DNA of 8,961 nt from Caulobacterales bacterium RIFOXYB1_FULL_67_16 (lineage in GTDB: Bacteria > Pseudomonadota > Alphaproteobacteria > Caulobacterales > Caulobacteraceae): assembly GCA_001796045.1 (NCBI GenBank), contig MGLN01000096.1, positions 3,583-12,543 on the forward strand, in the 5' to 3' direction. Positions 1 through 5,012 of this stretch are shown here, piece after piece (within the stretch, counting starts at the first letter, position 1; every line of letters starts with the position of its first letter). The notes beneath the pieces were generated by a model that saw nothing but the letters and a program-made list of their open reading frames with translations, had not been told where the DNA came from and made no database searches. The translations under genes were made by a program, and so were the position numbers.

Positions 1-1
1 G

Positions 2-64
2 GCCTGCGTCGGCGCCTCGGCCTTCAACCTCTATCAACGCTGGGGCCGCGCCGATCGCGCCTGA
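2..64 (+). CDS. C-terminal fragment of an unidentified protein
   Basis: An open frame enters from the left edge and ends at TGA 62-64, giving about 20 residues that end in YQRWGRADRA. Codon use fits the GC-rich neighbours. The fragment is too short to assign a family. It lies 44 bases upstream of the chosen start of the acyl-CoA dehydrogenase gene on the same strand, so it could be the preceding gene of the same transcript. The alternative is that this frame is open by chance, since only 21 codons are visible. Confidence 0.4.
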   Translation, partial: ACVGASAFNLYQRWGRADRA

Positions 65-67
65 CGG

Positions 68-84
68 GGGTTTTGCGAAAGCCC
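68..84 (+). terminator. Weak hairpin after the upstream gene
   Basis: GGGTTTT pairs with AAAGCCC around a GCG loop, giving seven pairs including one G-T. It starts four bases after the stop codon at 62-64. No T-tract follows, so termination would be inefficient at best, and the hairpin may mean nothing. Confidence 0.2.
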
Positions 85-108
85 GTGCGCGATGCTAACC
101 CTTCGCGC

Positions 109-1278
109 ATGAGCATTCCCTTCGCGCCCCAATCCATGGAATTCGGCCTCGGCGAGAACGCCGATGCGATTCGCGACACCACCGCCCGATGGGCGGCCGA
201 CCGGCTGGCGCCCCTGGCTGCGGAAATCGACGAGACGAACCGCTTCCGTCGCGAGCTCTGGCCCGAGATGGGCGAACTGGGCCTGCATGGAATCACGGTC
301 GAGGAAGAGTTCGGCGGCCTGGGCCTCGGCTATCTCGAACATGTGGTGGCCATGGAAGAGGTGTCCCGCGCCTCGGCCTCCATCGGCCTGAGCTACGGCG
401 CCCACTCCAACCTGTGCGTCAATCAGATCCGCCGCTGGGGCACGGCCGAGCAGAAGCAGAAATATCTGCCCAAACTGATCAGCGGCGAACACGTCGGCTC
501 CCTGGCCATGTCGGAGGCCGGTTCGGGATCGGACGTCATGTCGATGCGCACCCGCGCCGACCGCAAGGGGGACCGCTACGTCCTGAACGGGACCAAGTTC
601 TGGATCACCAACGCGCCGCACGCCGACACGCTGGTGGTCTACGCCAAGACCGATCCCGACGCCGGATCGAAGGGCTGCACCGCCTTCCTGGTCGAAAAGG
701 GCATGAAGGGCTTCAGCGTATCCAAGAAGCTGGACAAGATGGGCATGCGCGGCTCCGACACGGCCGAACTGGTTTTCGAGGACTGCGAGGTGCCTGAGGA
801 GAACGTCATGGGGCCGGTCGGCGGCGGGGCCGGCGTGCTGATGAGCGGCCTGGACTATGAGCGGGCGGTGCTGGCCGCCGGCCCTCTGGGCATTATGCAG
901 GCCGCCCTGGACGTGGTCCTGCCCTACGTCCGCGACCGCAAGCAGTTCGGCAAGCCGATCGGCAGCTTCCAGCTTATGCAGGGCAAGGTGGCCGACATGT
1001 ACGTGGCTCTGAACAGCGCCCGCGCCTATGTCTATTCGGTCGCGCGCGCCTGCGACGCCGGCCTGACCACCCGCTACGACGCGGCCGGCGCCATTCTGCT
1101 GGCGTCCGAAAACGCCGTGAAGGTCACCCTGGAAGCCGTTCAGGCCCTGGGCGGCGCTGGCTACACCAAGGAATGGCCGGTCGAACGCCTGGTTCGCGAC
1201 GCCAAACTCTATGACATCGGCGCCGGCACCAATGAGATCCGTCGCTTCCTGATCGGTCGGGAACTGCTGGGCGGCTGA
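109..1278 (+). CDS. ivd: Isovaleryl-CoA dehydrogenase
   Basis: This 389-aa flavoprotein oxidises isovaleryl-CoA to 3-methylcrotonyl-CoA in leucine degradation, passing electrons to electron-transfer flavoprotein. The whole acyl-CoA dehydrogenase fold is present: an N-terminal helical domain, the mid-domain motif SLAMSEAGSGSD (residues 131-142) that contacts FAD and substrate, and the C-terminal GAGTNEIRR (371-379). The best evidence for IVD over other family members is Glu251 in LDYERAVLAAGPLG. IVD carries its catalytic base at this position, whereas most acyl-CoA dehydrogenases place it near the C-terminus. The start at ATG 109 is preferred because an in-frame TTG at 73 adds 12 unlikely residues; ATG 136 is also possible. 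No clear Shine-Dalgarno is seen. The usual methylcrotonyl-CoA carboxylase partners are not in the window. Confidence 0.95.
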   Translation: MSIPFAPQSMEFGLGENADAIRDTTARWAADRLAPLAAEIDETNRFRRELWPEMGELGLHGITVEEEFGGLGLGYLEHVVAMEEVSRASASIGLSYGAHSNLCVNQIRRWGTAEQKQKYLPKLISGEHVGSLAMSEAGSGSDVMSMRTRADRKGDRYVLNGTKFWITNAPHADTLVVYAKTDPDAGSKGCTAFLVEKGMKGFSVSKKLDKMGMRGSDTAELVFEDCEVPEENVMGPVGGGAGVLMSGLDYERAVLAAGPLGIMQAALDVVLPYVRDRKQFGKPIGSFQLMQGKVADMYVALNSARAYVYSVARACDAGLTTRYDAAGAILLASENAVKVTLEAVQALGGAGYTKEWPVERLVRDAKLYDIGAGTNEIRRFLIGRELLGG

Positions 1279-1307
1279 CGGCTTTTTCGGGCGGAAGGAG
1301 ACATCCC

Positions 1308-1496
1308 ATGCCCGCAAAATCCGCAGCCCAGCAAAAGGCCGCCGGCGCGGCCCTGTCGGCCAAGCGCGGCGACACGCCCAAGTCCGAACTCAAGGGGGCG
1401 TCGAAGTCGATGGCGAAGTCGATGAGCGAAAAACAGCTCGAAGAGCTCGCCCATACCAAGCGGAAGGGCAAGCCTGAGCACGCCGCGAAGAAATAA
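1308..1496 (+). CDS. DUF3008 family small basic protein
   Basis: This 62-aa lysine-rich protein begins MPAKSAAQQKAAGAALSAKR, continues with GASKSMAKSMSEKQLEELA and ends in a TKRKGKPEH-type tail. This is the characteristic pattern of the DUF3008 family, whose function is unknown to me. It has no signal peptide or membrane segment and is probably a cytoplasmic, largely helical or disordered protein. The start is supported by GGAAGGAG about eight bases upstream. It lies 29 bases after ivd and could be read from the same transcript. Its stop codon lies inside a perfect inverted repeat. Confidence 0.88.
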   Translation: MPAKSAAQQKAAGAALSAKRGDTPKSELKGASKSMAKSMSEKQLEELAHTKRKGKPEHAAKK

Positions 1497-1516
1497 TCGC
1501 CTTTCGAGCGATTATT
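1492..1516. terminator. Perfect inverted repeat overlapping the DUF3008 stop codon
   Basis: AATAATCGC (1492-1500) and GCGATTATT (1508-1516) form a perfect nine-base-pair stem with loop CTTTCGA. The TAA stop (1494-1496) is inside the left arm. A second small stem, CGGC/GCCG (1517-1530), follows directly. There is no long T-tract, so I infer only a probable 3'-end structure that terminates or stabilises the DUF3008 transcript. Confidence 0.45.
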
Positions 1517-1565
1517 CGGCTTTGTTGCCGTTCCGTAAGTAGCGGTGAAACCTCTCTGCGCCTAA

Positions 1566-2234
1566 ATGGCTCGAACCCTCCCCCGAGCCTCCGCAATGCC
1601 CGCCCACGACAAGCCGAACGACGACCTGCGGCTCTTCTCGGACGTGATCGAGGAGCTCGGAGAAGGCGACAATCCCAAGCTGAAGCTTGAAGAACTGGTC
1701 GCCGCCTTCGGCGAACGGGGCTTCGGCGCCATGATCCTGATCCTGTCGATGCTGGCCCTTCTGCCCTGGCCGCCGGGCGGCAAGGCGGTGTTCGCCGTTC
1801 CGATCATCCTGATGTCGTTGGAACTGGCGTTTCAGCGCAGTTCGATCTGGCTGCCGCGCTGGGCGCTGAAGACCTCCATCAGCCGCGCCGCCTATCGCGC
1901 CGGGGTGTCAAGGATCATGAGGACGGTCCGCTATGTCGAGAACCTGACCCAGCCGCGGATTCCCTTTTTAACAGGCGAAGTCGCCGATACGGTCACCGGC
2001 CTGATCTGCGTCATCCTGGCCGTGATCATGGCCCTGCCGATCCCGTTCGGCGACGCCCTGCCCGGCATCGCGCTGGTCTTTTTCGCCCTGGGCATGATGC
2101 AGAGAGACGGCGTGGCCATCCTGCTGGGCGCCTTGGCGACCGGGGCCTGCGGCCTCTACCTCTTCCTCATCTGGCGCACGGTGGTGGAGATCGGCCAGCA
2201 TGTCGGCGGATGGTTCGCGGGCATTCTCCACTGA
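1566..2234 (+). CDS. exoD: ExoD family integral membrane protein
   Basis: This 222-aa protein matches the ExoD family, named after a rhizobial protein that affects exopolysaccharide production and alkali tolerance; the biochemical role is not settled. Visible features are a soluble N-terminus with FSDVIEELGEGD (24-35), then EELVAAFGERGFGAMILIL (42-60) leading into the first membrane segment, and the LLPWPPGG turn (65-72) typical of the family. About five hydrophobic segments lie near residues 54-70, 73-90, 143-160, 165-179 and 183-204. ATG 1566 gives the longest ATG-started frame, but ATG 1596 (MPAHDKPNDD) is at least as plausible, and neither has a recognisable Shine-Dalgarno. A strong terminator follows the stop by seven bases. 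Confidence 0.88.
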   Translation: MARTLPRASAMPAHDKPNDDLRLFSDVIEELGEGDNPKLKLEELVAAFGERGFGAMILILSMLALLPWPPGGKAVFAVPIILMSLELAFQRSSIWLPRWALKTSISRAAYRAGVSRIMRTVRYVENLTQPRIPFLTGEVADTVTGLICVILAVIMALPIPFGDALPGIALVFFALGMMQRDGVAILLGALATGACGLYLFLIWRTVVEIGQHVGGWFAGILH

Positions 2235-2241
2235 ACGACAA

Positions 2242-2271
2242 AAGGGCCGCCGCGTCGCCGCGACGGCCCTT
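2242..2271. terminator. Bidirectional terminator between exoD and the flbT-flaF strand
   Basis: AAGGGCCGCCGCG pairs with CGCGACGGCCCTT: twelve of thirteen positions pair, with one C-A mismatch at 2250/2263 and the tetraloop TCGC. The plus strand has AAAA before the stem and TTCATT after it. Read on the minus strand, the stem is followed by TTTTGT, a better U-tract. It sits between converging transcription units and probably ends both. Confidence 0.8.
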
Positions 2272-2317
2272 CATTGTCTGACCGCGAACGGCCGGACCGC
2301 AACTCAGCCCGAAAGGA

Positions 2318-2383
2318 TCAGGCCGGGCCCCCAACGAGGACCAGGGTCGCGGCCACCGCACGCGATTGATGACAATGAGACAC
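2318..2383 (-). CDS. Candidate 21-codon ORF behind a perfect Shine-Dalgarno
   Basis: On the minus strand GTG 2383-2381 opens 21 codons ending at TGA 2320-2318. The peptide begins MSHCHQSRAVAATL and ends VLVGGPA, with a Cys/His-containing start, a short hydrophobic core and a Gly-Gly-Pro-Ala end. It is preceded, with a seven-base spacer, by GGAGG inside an uninterrupted 17-base complement of the 16S rRNA 3' end. That is a much stronger translation signal than any annotated gene here has. The ORF lies about 100 bases downstream of flaF and ends about 50 bases before the bidirectional terminator. I do not recognise the peptide. It may be a leader or stalling peptide, a tiny membrane protein, or a by-product of an RNA element. 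Confidence 0.45.
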   Translation of the reverse strand: MSHCHQSRAVAATLVLVGGPA

Positions 2384-2399
2384 TGGATCACCTCCTTTC
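2383..2399 (-). promoter_or_regulatory. Extended anti-anti-Shine-Dalgarno (17-nt 16S complement)
   Basis: On the plus strand this reads CTGGATCACCTCCTTTC, identical to the conserved 3' end of bacterial 16S rRNA. The minus-strand RNA therefore carries GAAAGGAGGTGATCCAG, fully complementary to the ribosomal tail. Usual Shine-Dalgarno sequences pair over four to six bases. It ends at the G of the GTG start codon of the 21-codon ORF. Confidence 0.7.
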
Positions 2400-2424
2400 G
2401 ACTGTTAAACAGGGACTCGAAAGG
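2394..2424 (-). promoter_or_regulatory. Hairpin that partly covers the extended Shine-Dalgarno
   Basis: CCTTTCGA (2394-2401) and TCGAAAGG (2417-2424) are perfect inverted repeats. Inside them CTGT (2402-2405) pairs with ACAG (2409-2412) around TAA, leaving a four-base bulge (2413-2416). On the minus-strand RNA the 3' arm is TCGAAAGG, which takes up the first part of the extended Shine-Dalgarno and leaves AGGTGATCC single-stranded. This is compatible with control of ribosome access, but folding is inferred by eye. Confidence 0.45.
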
Positions 2425-2454
2425 TAAGACGTCTCAACGCCTTGCGCCAAGAGG

Positions 2455-2472
2455 CTTCGCGATTTCGTGAAG
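2455..2472 (-). terminator. Small hairpin just downstream of flaF
   Basis: CTTCGCG (2455-2461) pairs with CGTGAAG (2466-2472), seven pairs including one G-T, loop ATTT. On the minus strand it starts 11 bases after the flaF stop. No U-tract follows, so it could be a weak terminator, an mRNA 3'-end stabiliser or nothing. Confidence 0.25.
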
Positions 2473-2482
2473 TCGGTCGGTC

Positions 2483-2848
2483 TCAGGCCGCCTGTTGGGC
2501 GCTCGGCGCCAGGCCTTGCATCATCATCCGGTTGATGTCGATGAGATCCTGGAAGGTCTCTTCCCCCCGCATGACGGCCGACGAATGCCGGTTCACGAAG
2601 AGACTCAGGGAAACGATCTGCGCCCGCACCGCCGGCGGCAGGGCGTTGGACGACTCGCCGCAGGTGCTCGCCAGGGTCGACCACAGGCGACGGTTCCAGT
2701 CCAGCGCGTCTATGCGCGTGGCCAGATCCTTTTCATCGACGGTCGAGGCATGTACCAGCGCACGAGTGACCTGGCCGAACAGCCGGTACTCCATATCGCG
2801 CGGGGTTTCAGCCCGCGTCGCCGCCGCTGTGTACGCCTGAAGCGACAT
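2483..2848 (-). CDS. flaF: Flagellar biosynthesis regulator FlaF
   Basis: This 121-aa cytoplasmic protein matches FlaF over its full length, including MSLQAY at the start, EYRLFGQVTRAL (20-31), RIDALDWNRRLWSTLA (45-60) and IVSLSLFVNRHSSAVMRG (78-95). In Caulobacter FlaF promotes flagellin synthesis and secretion and acts opposite to FlbT, which represses flagellin mRNA translation. The start at ATG 2848 is preceded on the minus strand by AAGGTG about six bases upstream. The first 41 bases lie within the 3' end of flbT in another frame, which suggests translational coupling. No flagellin gene is visible next to the pair. Confidence 0.93.
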   Translation of the reverse strand: MSLQAYTAAATRAETPRDMEYRLFGQVTRALVHASTVDEKDLATRIDALDWNRRLWSTLASTCGESSNALPPAVRAQIVSLSLFVNRHSSAVMRGEETFQDLIDINRMMMQGLAPSAQQAA

Positions 2849-3230
2849 TCAGCACCTTTTCTTCGTATTCGACAATCTTACGGGCCGACATCAAGGCCTT
2901 GTAGTATTCGCGCGCCAGGACGTGCCGCGAGGCGGACACGCACTCCGCCAGTATGGACGTGTTCTTGGTCGCCCCCATGAATTCGGAGATGCGCAGGGCG
3001 AGTTCGTCATAGAGTTTCCCCGCCGAGGACTCGTCGAGGTACATCATCATGATCGGGAAGTAGATGCGGCGCGCCGGGGTCGTGACCTCCTCCGCCTGCA
3101 TGATGTCCTTCTCGCGCAGGACGCTGGCGCGGTTCTGCAGGATCAGCACCCCGCGACGGTCGCCGTTCTGGACCACCGCGCCGTTCAACACGAACTTCTC
3201 GCCGGGCTTCAACGACAGCTTCAGGGCCAT
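2808..3230 (-). CDS. flbT: Flagellar biosynthesis repressor FlbT
   Basis: This 140-aa protein has the complete FlbT pattern: MALKLSLKPGEKFVLNGAVV (1-20), GDRRGVLILQNRASVLREKD (23-42), TPARRIYFPIMMMYLDE (51-67) and AREYYKALMSARKIVEYE (106-123). In Caulobacter FlbT binds the flagellin mRNA leader and lowers its stability and translation, coupling flagellin production to hook completion. ATG 3230 is chosen because the family begins at this Met and GGGGAG lies upstream; a longer frame reaching 3314 adds unrelated residues. flbT is the first gene of the flbT-flaF pair and diverges from the stress-type operon starting at 3384. The two share an intergenic region of about 150 bases. Confidence 0.95.
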   Translation of the reverse strand: MALKLSLKPGEKFVLNGAVVQNGDRRGVLILQNRASVLREKDIMQAEEVTTPARRIYFPIMMMYLDESSAGKLYDELALRISEFMGATKNTSILAECVSASRHVLAREYYKALMSARKIVEYEEKVLNVASGVHSGGDAG

Positions 3231-3335
3231 GGACGACCGAACTCCCCACGGACGGAACCCATCGATCATGGACCGTCGCCGTGAACAGGACCTTAAGCGG
3301 AGAGAGTTAACCATCTCTTGTCTGCCGGGCGGACG

Positions 3336-3360
3336 GGAACAGGTCGTGAGGCGCGACGTT
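3336..3360 (+). promoter_or_regulatory. EcfG-type general stress response promoter
   Basis: GGAAC (3336-3340), 16 bases, then CGTT (3357-3360). This matches the consensus GGAAC-N16/17-CGTT for the alphaproteobacterial general stress sigma factor (EcfG, called SigT in Caulobacter). Transcription would begin near 3367, giving a leader of roughly 17 bases that includes the AGGAGG ribosome binding site before ATG 3384. The match is by eye, but both boxes and the spacing are exact. Confidence 0.65.
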
Positions 3361-3383
3361 CCCTCTCAGCACAGGAGGCGACC

Positions 3384-3824
3384 ATGCCCGACAATGATTA
3401 TCTCGACGACCAGGACCAGTCCGAGACCTTTGACGAGACCCATATCGACGACGAGGGCGACGGCGACAGGCTGCTGGACGAGGTCGATCCCGTCGTCGAC
3501 CTGACCCAGGCCGACGGCGACGCCGACGAAGACGAGTTCGACGAGGACGACATCGATCTGGACGACCAATTGGCCCTGGACGGGGTCGAGCGGGAGGCGG
3601 ACGCCCTTCTCGGGGTCGAGGGCGAGACCCTGGATCAACTGGATGCGGACAACAACGACACCCGCGCCGACGACGAAGTCGAACTGGTCTACTCCGGTCT
3701 GATGGAGAACGAGCGCGGCGCCCAGGCCAGCGCCGCGCATTGGGAATCCCGCCGCCTGGACGACGACGACATCGAACAGCTCGGCTACGGCGCCGACACC
3801 CCTTCCGAAAATTCAGCCTCTTAA
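3384..3824 (+). CDS. Highly acidic, lysine-free protein of unknown function
   Basis: This 146-aa protein has about 54 Asp/Glu residues (36 D, 18 E), six Arg and no Lys, so its pI must be very low. Residues 1-75 are mostly D/E-rich low-complexity sequence and probably disordered. The C-terminal third is more ordered-looking, with VELVYSGLMENERGAQASAA (99-118), then HWESRRLDDDDIEQLGYG. I do not recognise a named family. The start is set by AGGAGG five bases before ATG 3384; an upstream in-frame start at 3318 lies before the promoter -10 box and is rejected. A stress-sigma promoter precedes it, and the next gene follows by nine bases, so the two form an operon. A role in stress or osmotic physiology is inferred from the promoter alone. 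Confidence 0.85.
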   Translation: MPDNDYLDDQDQSETFDETHIDDEGDGDRLLDEVDPVVDLTQADGDADEDEFDEDDIDLDDQLALDGVEREADALLGVEGETLDQLDADNNDTRADDEVELVYSGLMENERGAQASAAHWESRRLDDDDIEQLGYGADTPSENSAS

Positions 3825-3833
3825 GGAGACGCT

Positions 3834-4031
3834 ATGACGGACCCCCACGCCAAGACCGACTCGTCCACCGATGCTCCGCACGCCAAGGCCGTGACACCGG
3901 AGGAAGGGACGCCCGACCAACTGGACCACAAGGTGAAGGATGGCGTCTCCCGCCAGGAAGCGCTGGTGGACGAGGGCCTGGAGGAGACCTTCCCCGCCAG
4001 TGATCCGGTGTCGGCGAAACACATCACCTGA
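3834..4031 (+). CDS. Small conserved-looking protein, second gene of the stress operon
   Basis: This 65-aa hydrophilic protein starts MTDPHAKTDSST and has a more distinctive C-terminal half with KVKDGVSRQEALVDEGLEET followed by FPASDPVSAKHIT. I recall an EALxDEALEExFPASDPxS pattern from small alphaproteobacterial proteins of unknown function; I know of no assigned activity. There is no signal peptide or membrane segment. The start is supported by AAGGAG seven bases upstream of ATG 3834. It is co-transcribed with the acidic gene nine bases upstream and is followed after 28 bases by a strong terminator, so it is the last gene of the unit. Confidence 0.85.
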   Translation: MTDPHAKTDSSTDAPHAKAVTPEEGTPDQLDHKVKDGVSRQEALVDEGLEETFPASDPVSAKHIT

Positions 4032-4059
4032 TCGCTGTTCATCCCTCGAGTGATCGGCT

Positions 4060-4094
4060 AACCCGCTTCGTGACATTTCACGGAGCGGGTTTTT
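4060..4094 (+). terminator. Strong Rho-independent terminator abutting the moxR start
   Basis: ACCCGCTTCGTGA (4061-4073) pairs with TCACGGAGCGGGT (4078-4090) over 13 positions with one G-T wobble and loop CATT, extended by A4060-T4091. A run of five T (4090-4094) follows. This is the best terminator in the window. It ends the 3384-4031 operon, but its 3' arm holds the only Shine-Dalgarno candidate of the next gene, GGAG (4082-4085), and ATG 4096 is one base beyond the T-run. Confidence 0.85.
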
Positions 4095-4095
4095 C

Positions 4096-4956
4096 ATGAG
4101 CCGGTTCGAAGGCACCGACCACTATATCGCCACCCCGGACCTGAAGGTCGCGGTCAACGCCGCCGTGGCGCTGGAGCGGCCGCTGCTGATCAAGGGCGAG
4201 CCGGGCACGGGCAAGACGGTTCTGGCCTATGAGGTCGCCAAGGCCTTCGACGCCCCCATGATCACCTGGCACGTCAAGTCGACCACCAAGGCCCACAACG
4301 GCCTTTACGAATACGACGCCGTCAGCCGCCTGCGCGACAGCCAGCTGGGCGACGAGCGGGTCCATGACGTGCGCAACTATCTGAAGAAGGGCAAGTTGTG
4401 GGAGGCTTTCACCGCCCCGAAGCGCCCCGTCCTGCTGATCGACGAGATCGACAAGGCCGACATCGAGTTCCCCAACGATCTCCTGCAGGAGCTCGACCGG
4501 ATGGAATTCTATGTCCAGGAGATCGACGAAACCATCCGGGCCGAGGTGCGGCCCATCGTCATCATCACCTCAAACAACGAGAAGGAGCTGCCGGACGCCT
4601 TCCTGCGCCGCTGCTTCTTCCACTATATCCGCTTCCCCGACGCCGAGACCCTGAAGGCCATCGTCGACGTCCACTTCCCCGGCATAAAGCCCCGGCTGGT
4701 CTCGGAGGCGCTGAAGACCTTCTACGAAATCCGCGACACGCCGGGGCTAAAGAAGAAGCCCTCGACCTCGGAACTGCTGGATTGGCTGAAGCTGCTGCTG
4801 GTCGACGACGTCGACGCCGAGACCCTCCGTGAAAAGACGCCGAACAAGCTGATCCCGCCCCTGCACGGCGCCCTGCTGAAGAACGAACAGGACATCCACC
4901 TGTTCGAGCGGCTGGCCTTTCTGAGCCGTCGCGAGGGCGGCCGACCCGGCGGTTGA
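4096..4956 (+). CDS. MoxR/CoxD-like AAA+ ATPase
   Basis: This 286-aa AAA+ ATPase belongs to the MoxR group, chaperone-like ATPases that usually act with a von Willebrand factor A protein to activate or insert cofactors into partner enzymes. Walker A is GEPGTGKT (34-41), Walker B is PVLLIDEIDKAD with D116/E117, sensor 1 is IVIITSNN (N160/N161), and LPDAFLRRC supplies candidate arginine fingers R171/R172. The N-terminus MSRFEGTDHY and AVNAAVALERPLLIKGE fix ATG 4096 as the start. Length is normal for a single AAA+ module with its small lid domain. No VWA gene follows, which is unusual for this family. The ribosome binding site lies within the preceding terminator hairpin. A specific target cannot be named. 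Confidence 0.93.
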   Translation: MSRFEGTDHYIATPDLKVAVNAAVALERPLLIKGEPGTGKTVLAYEVAKAFDAPMITWHVKSTTKAHNGLYEYDAVSRLRDSQLGDERVHDVRNYLKKGKLWEAFTAPKRPVLLIDEIDKADIEFPNDLLQELDRMEFYVQEIDETIRAEVRPIVIITSNNEKELPDAFLRRCFFHYIRFPDAETLKAIVDVHFPGIKPRLVSEALKTFYEIRDTPGLKKKPSTSELLDWLKLLLVDDVDAETLREKTPNKLIPPLHGALLKNEQDIHLFERLAFLSRREGGRPGG

Positions 4957-5012
4957 TCGGCATTACCGCGATTTCACTGGATCATCGGCGCCAAGCGCCC
5001 AGAATACAGACC

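Noticed and set aside
1260..1290. Second EcfG-type promoter before the DUF3008 gene
   Set aside because: GGGAAC is followed at 16 bases by GCTT rather than CGTT, and it overlaps the end of ivd; the match is too weak.
34..1317. 427-codon minus-strand open frame opposite ivd
   Set aside because: Antisense shadow typical of GC-rich genes; composition is Ala/Gly/His/Gln-rich and matches no family, while the plus strand encodes a clear dehydrogenase.
2167..2391. 74-codon minus-strand frame starting at the GTG within the Shine-Dalgarno (2391)
   Set aside because: Its start codon would lie inside the ribosome binding site itself, and it runs through the terminator and into the antisense of exoD.
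2383..2399. Fragment of a 16S rRNA gene
   Set aside because: Only 17 bases match the 16S 3' end and the flanks do not resemble 16S or the spacer beyond it. A ribosome binding site on the opposite strand explains it better.
3292..3313. Possible CtrA binding site in the flbT/acidic-protein intergenic region
   Set aside because: Two TTAA half-sites are present (CTTAAG and GTTAAC), but they are separated by ten bases rather than the seven of the CtrA box.
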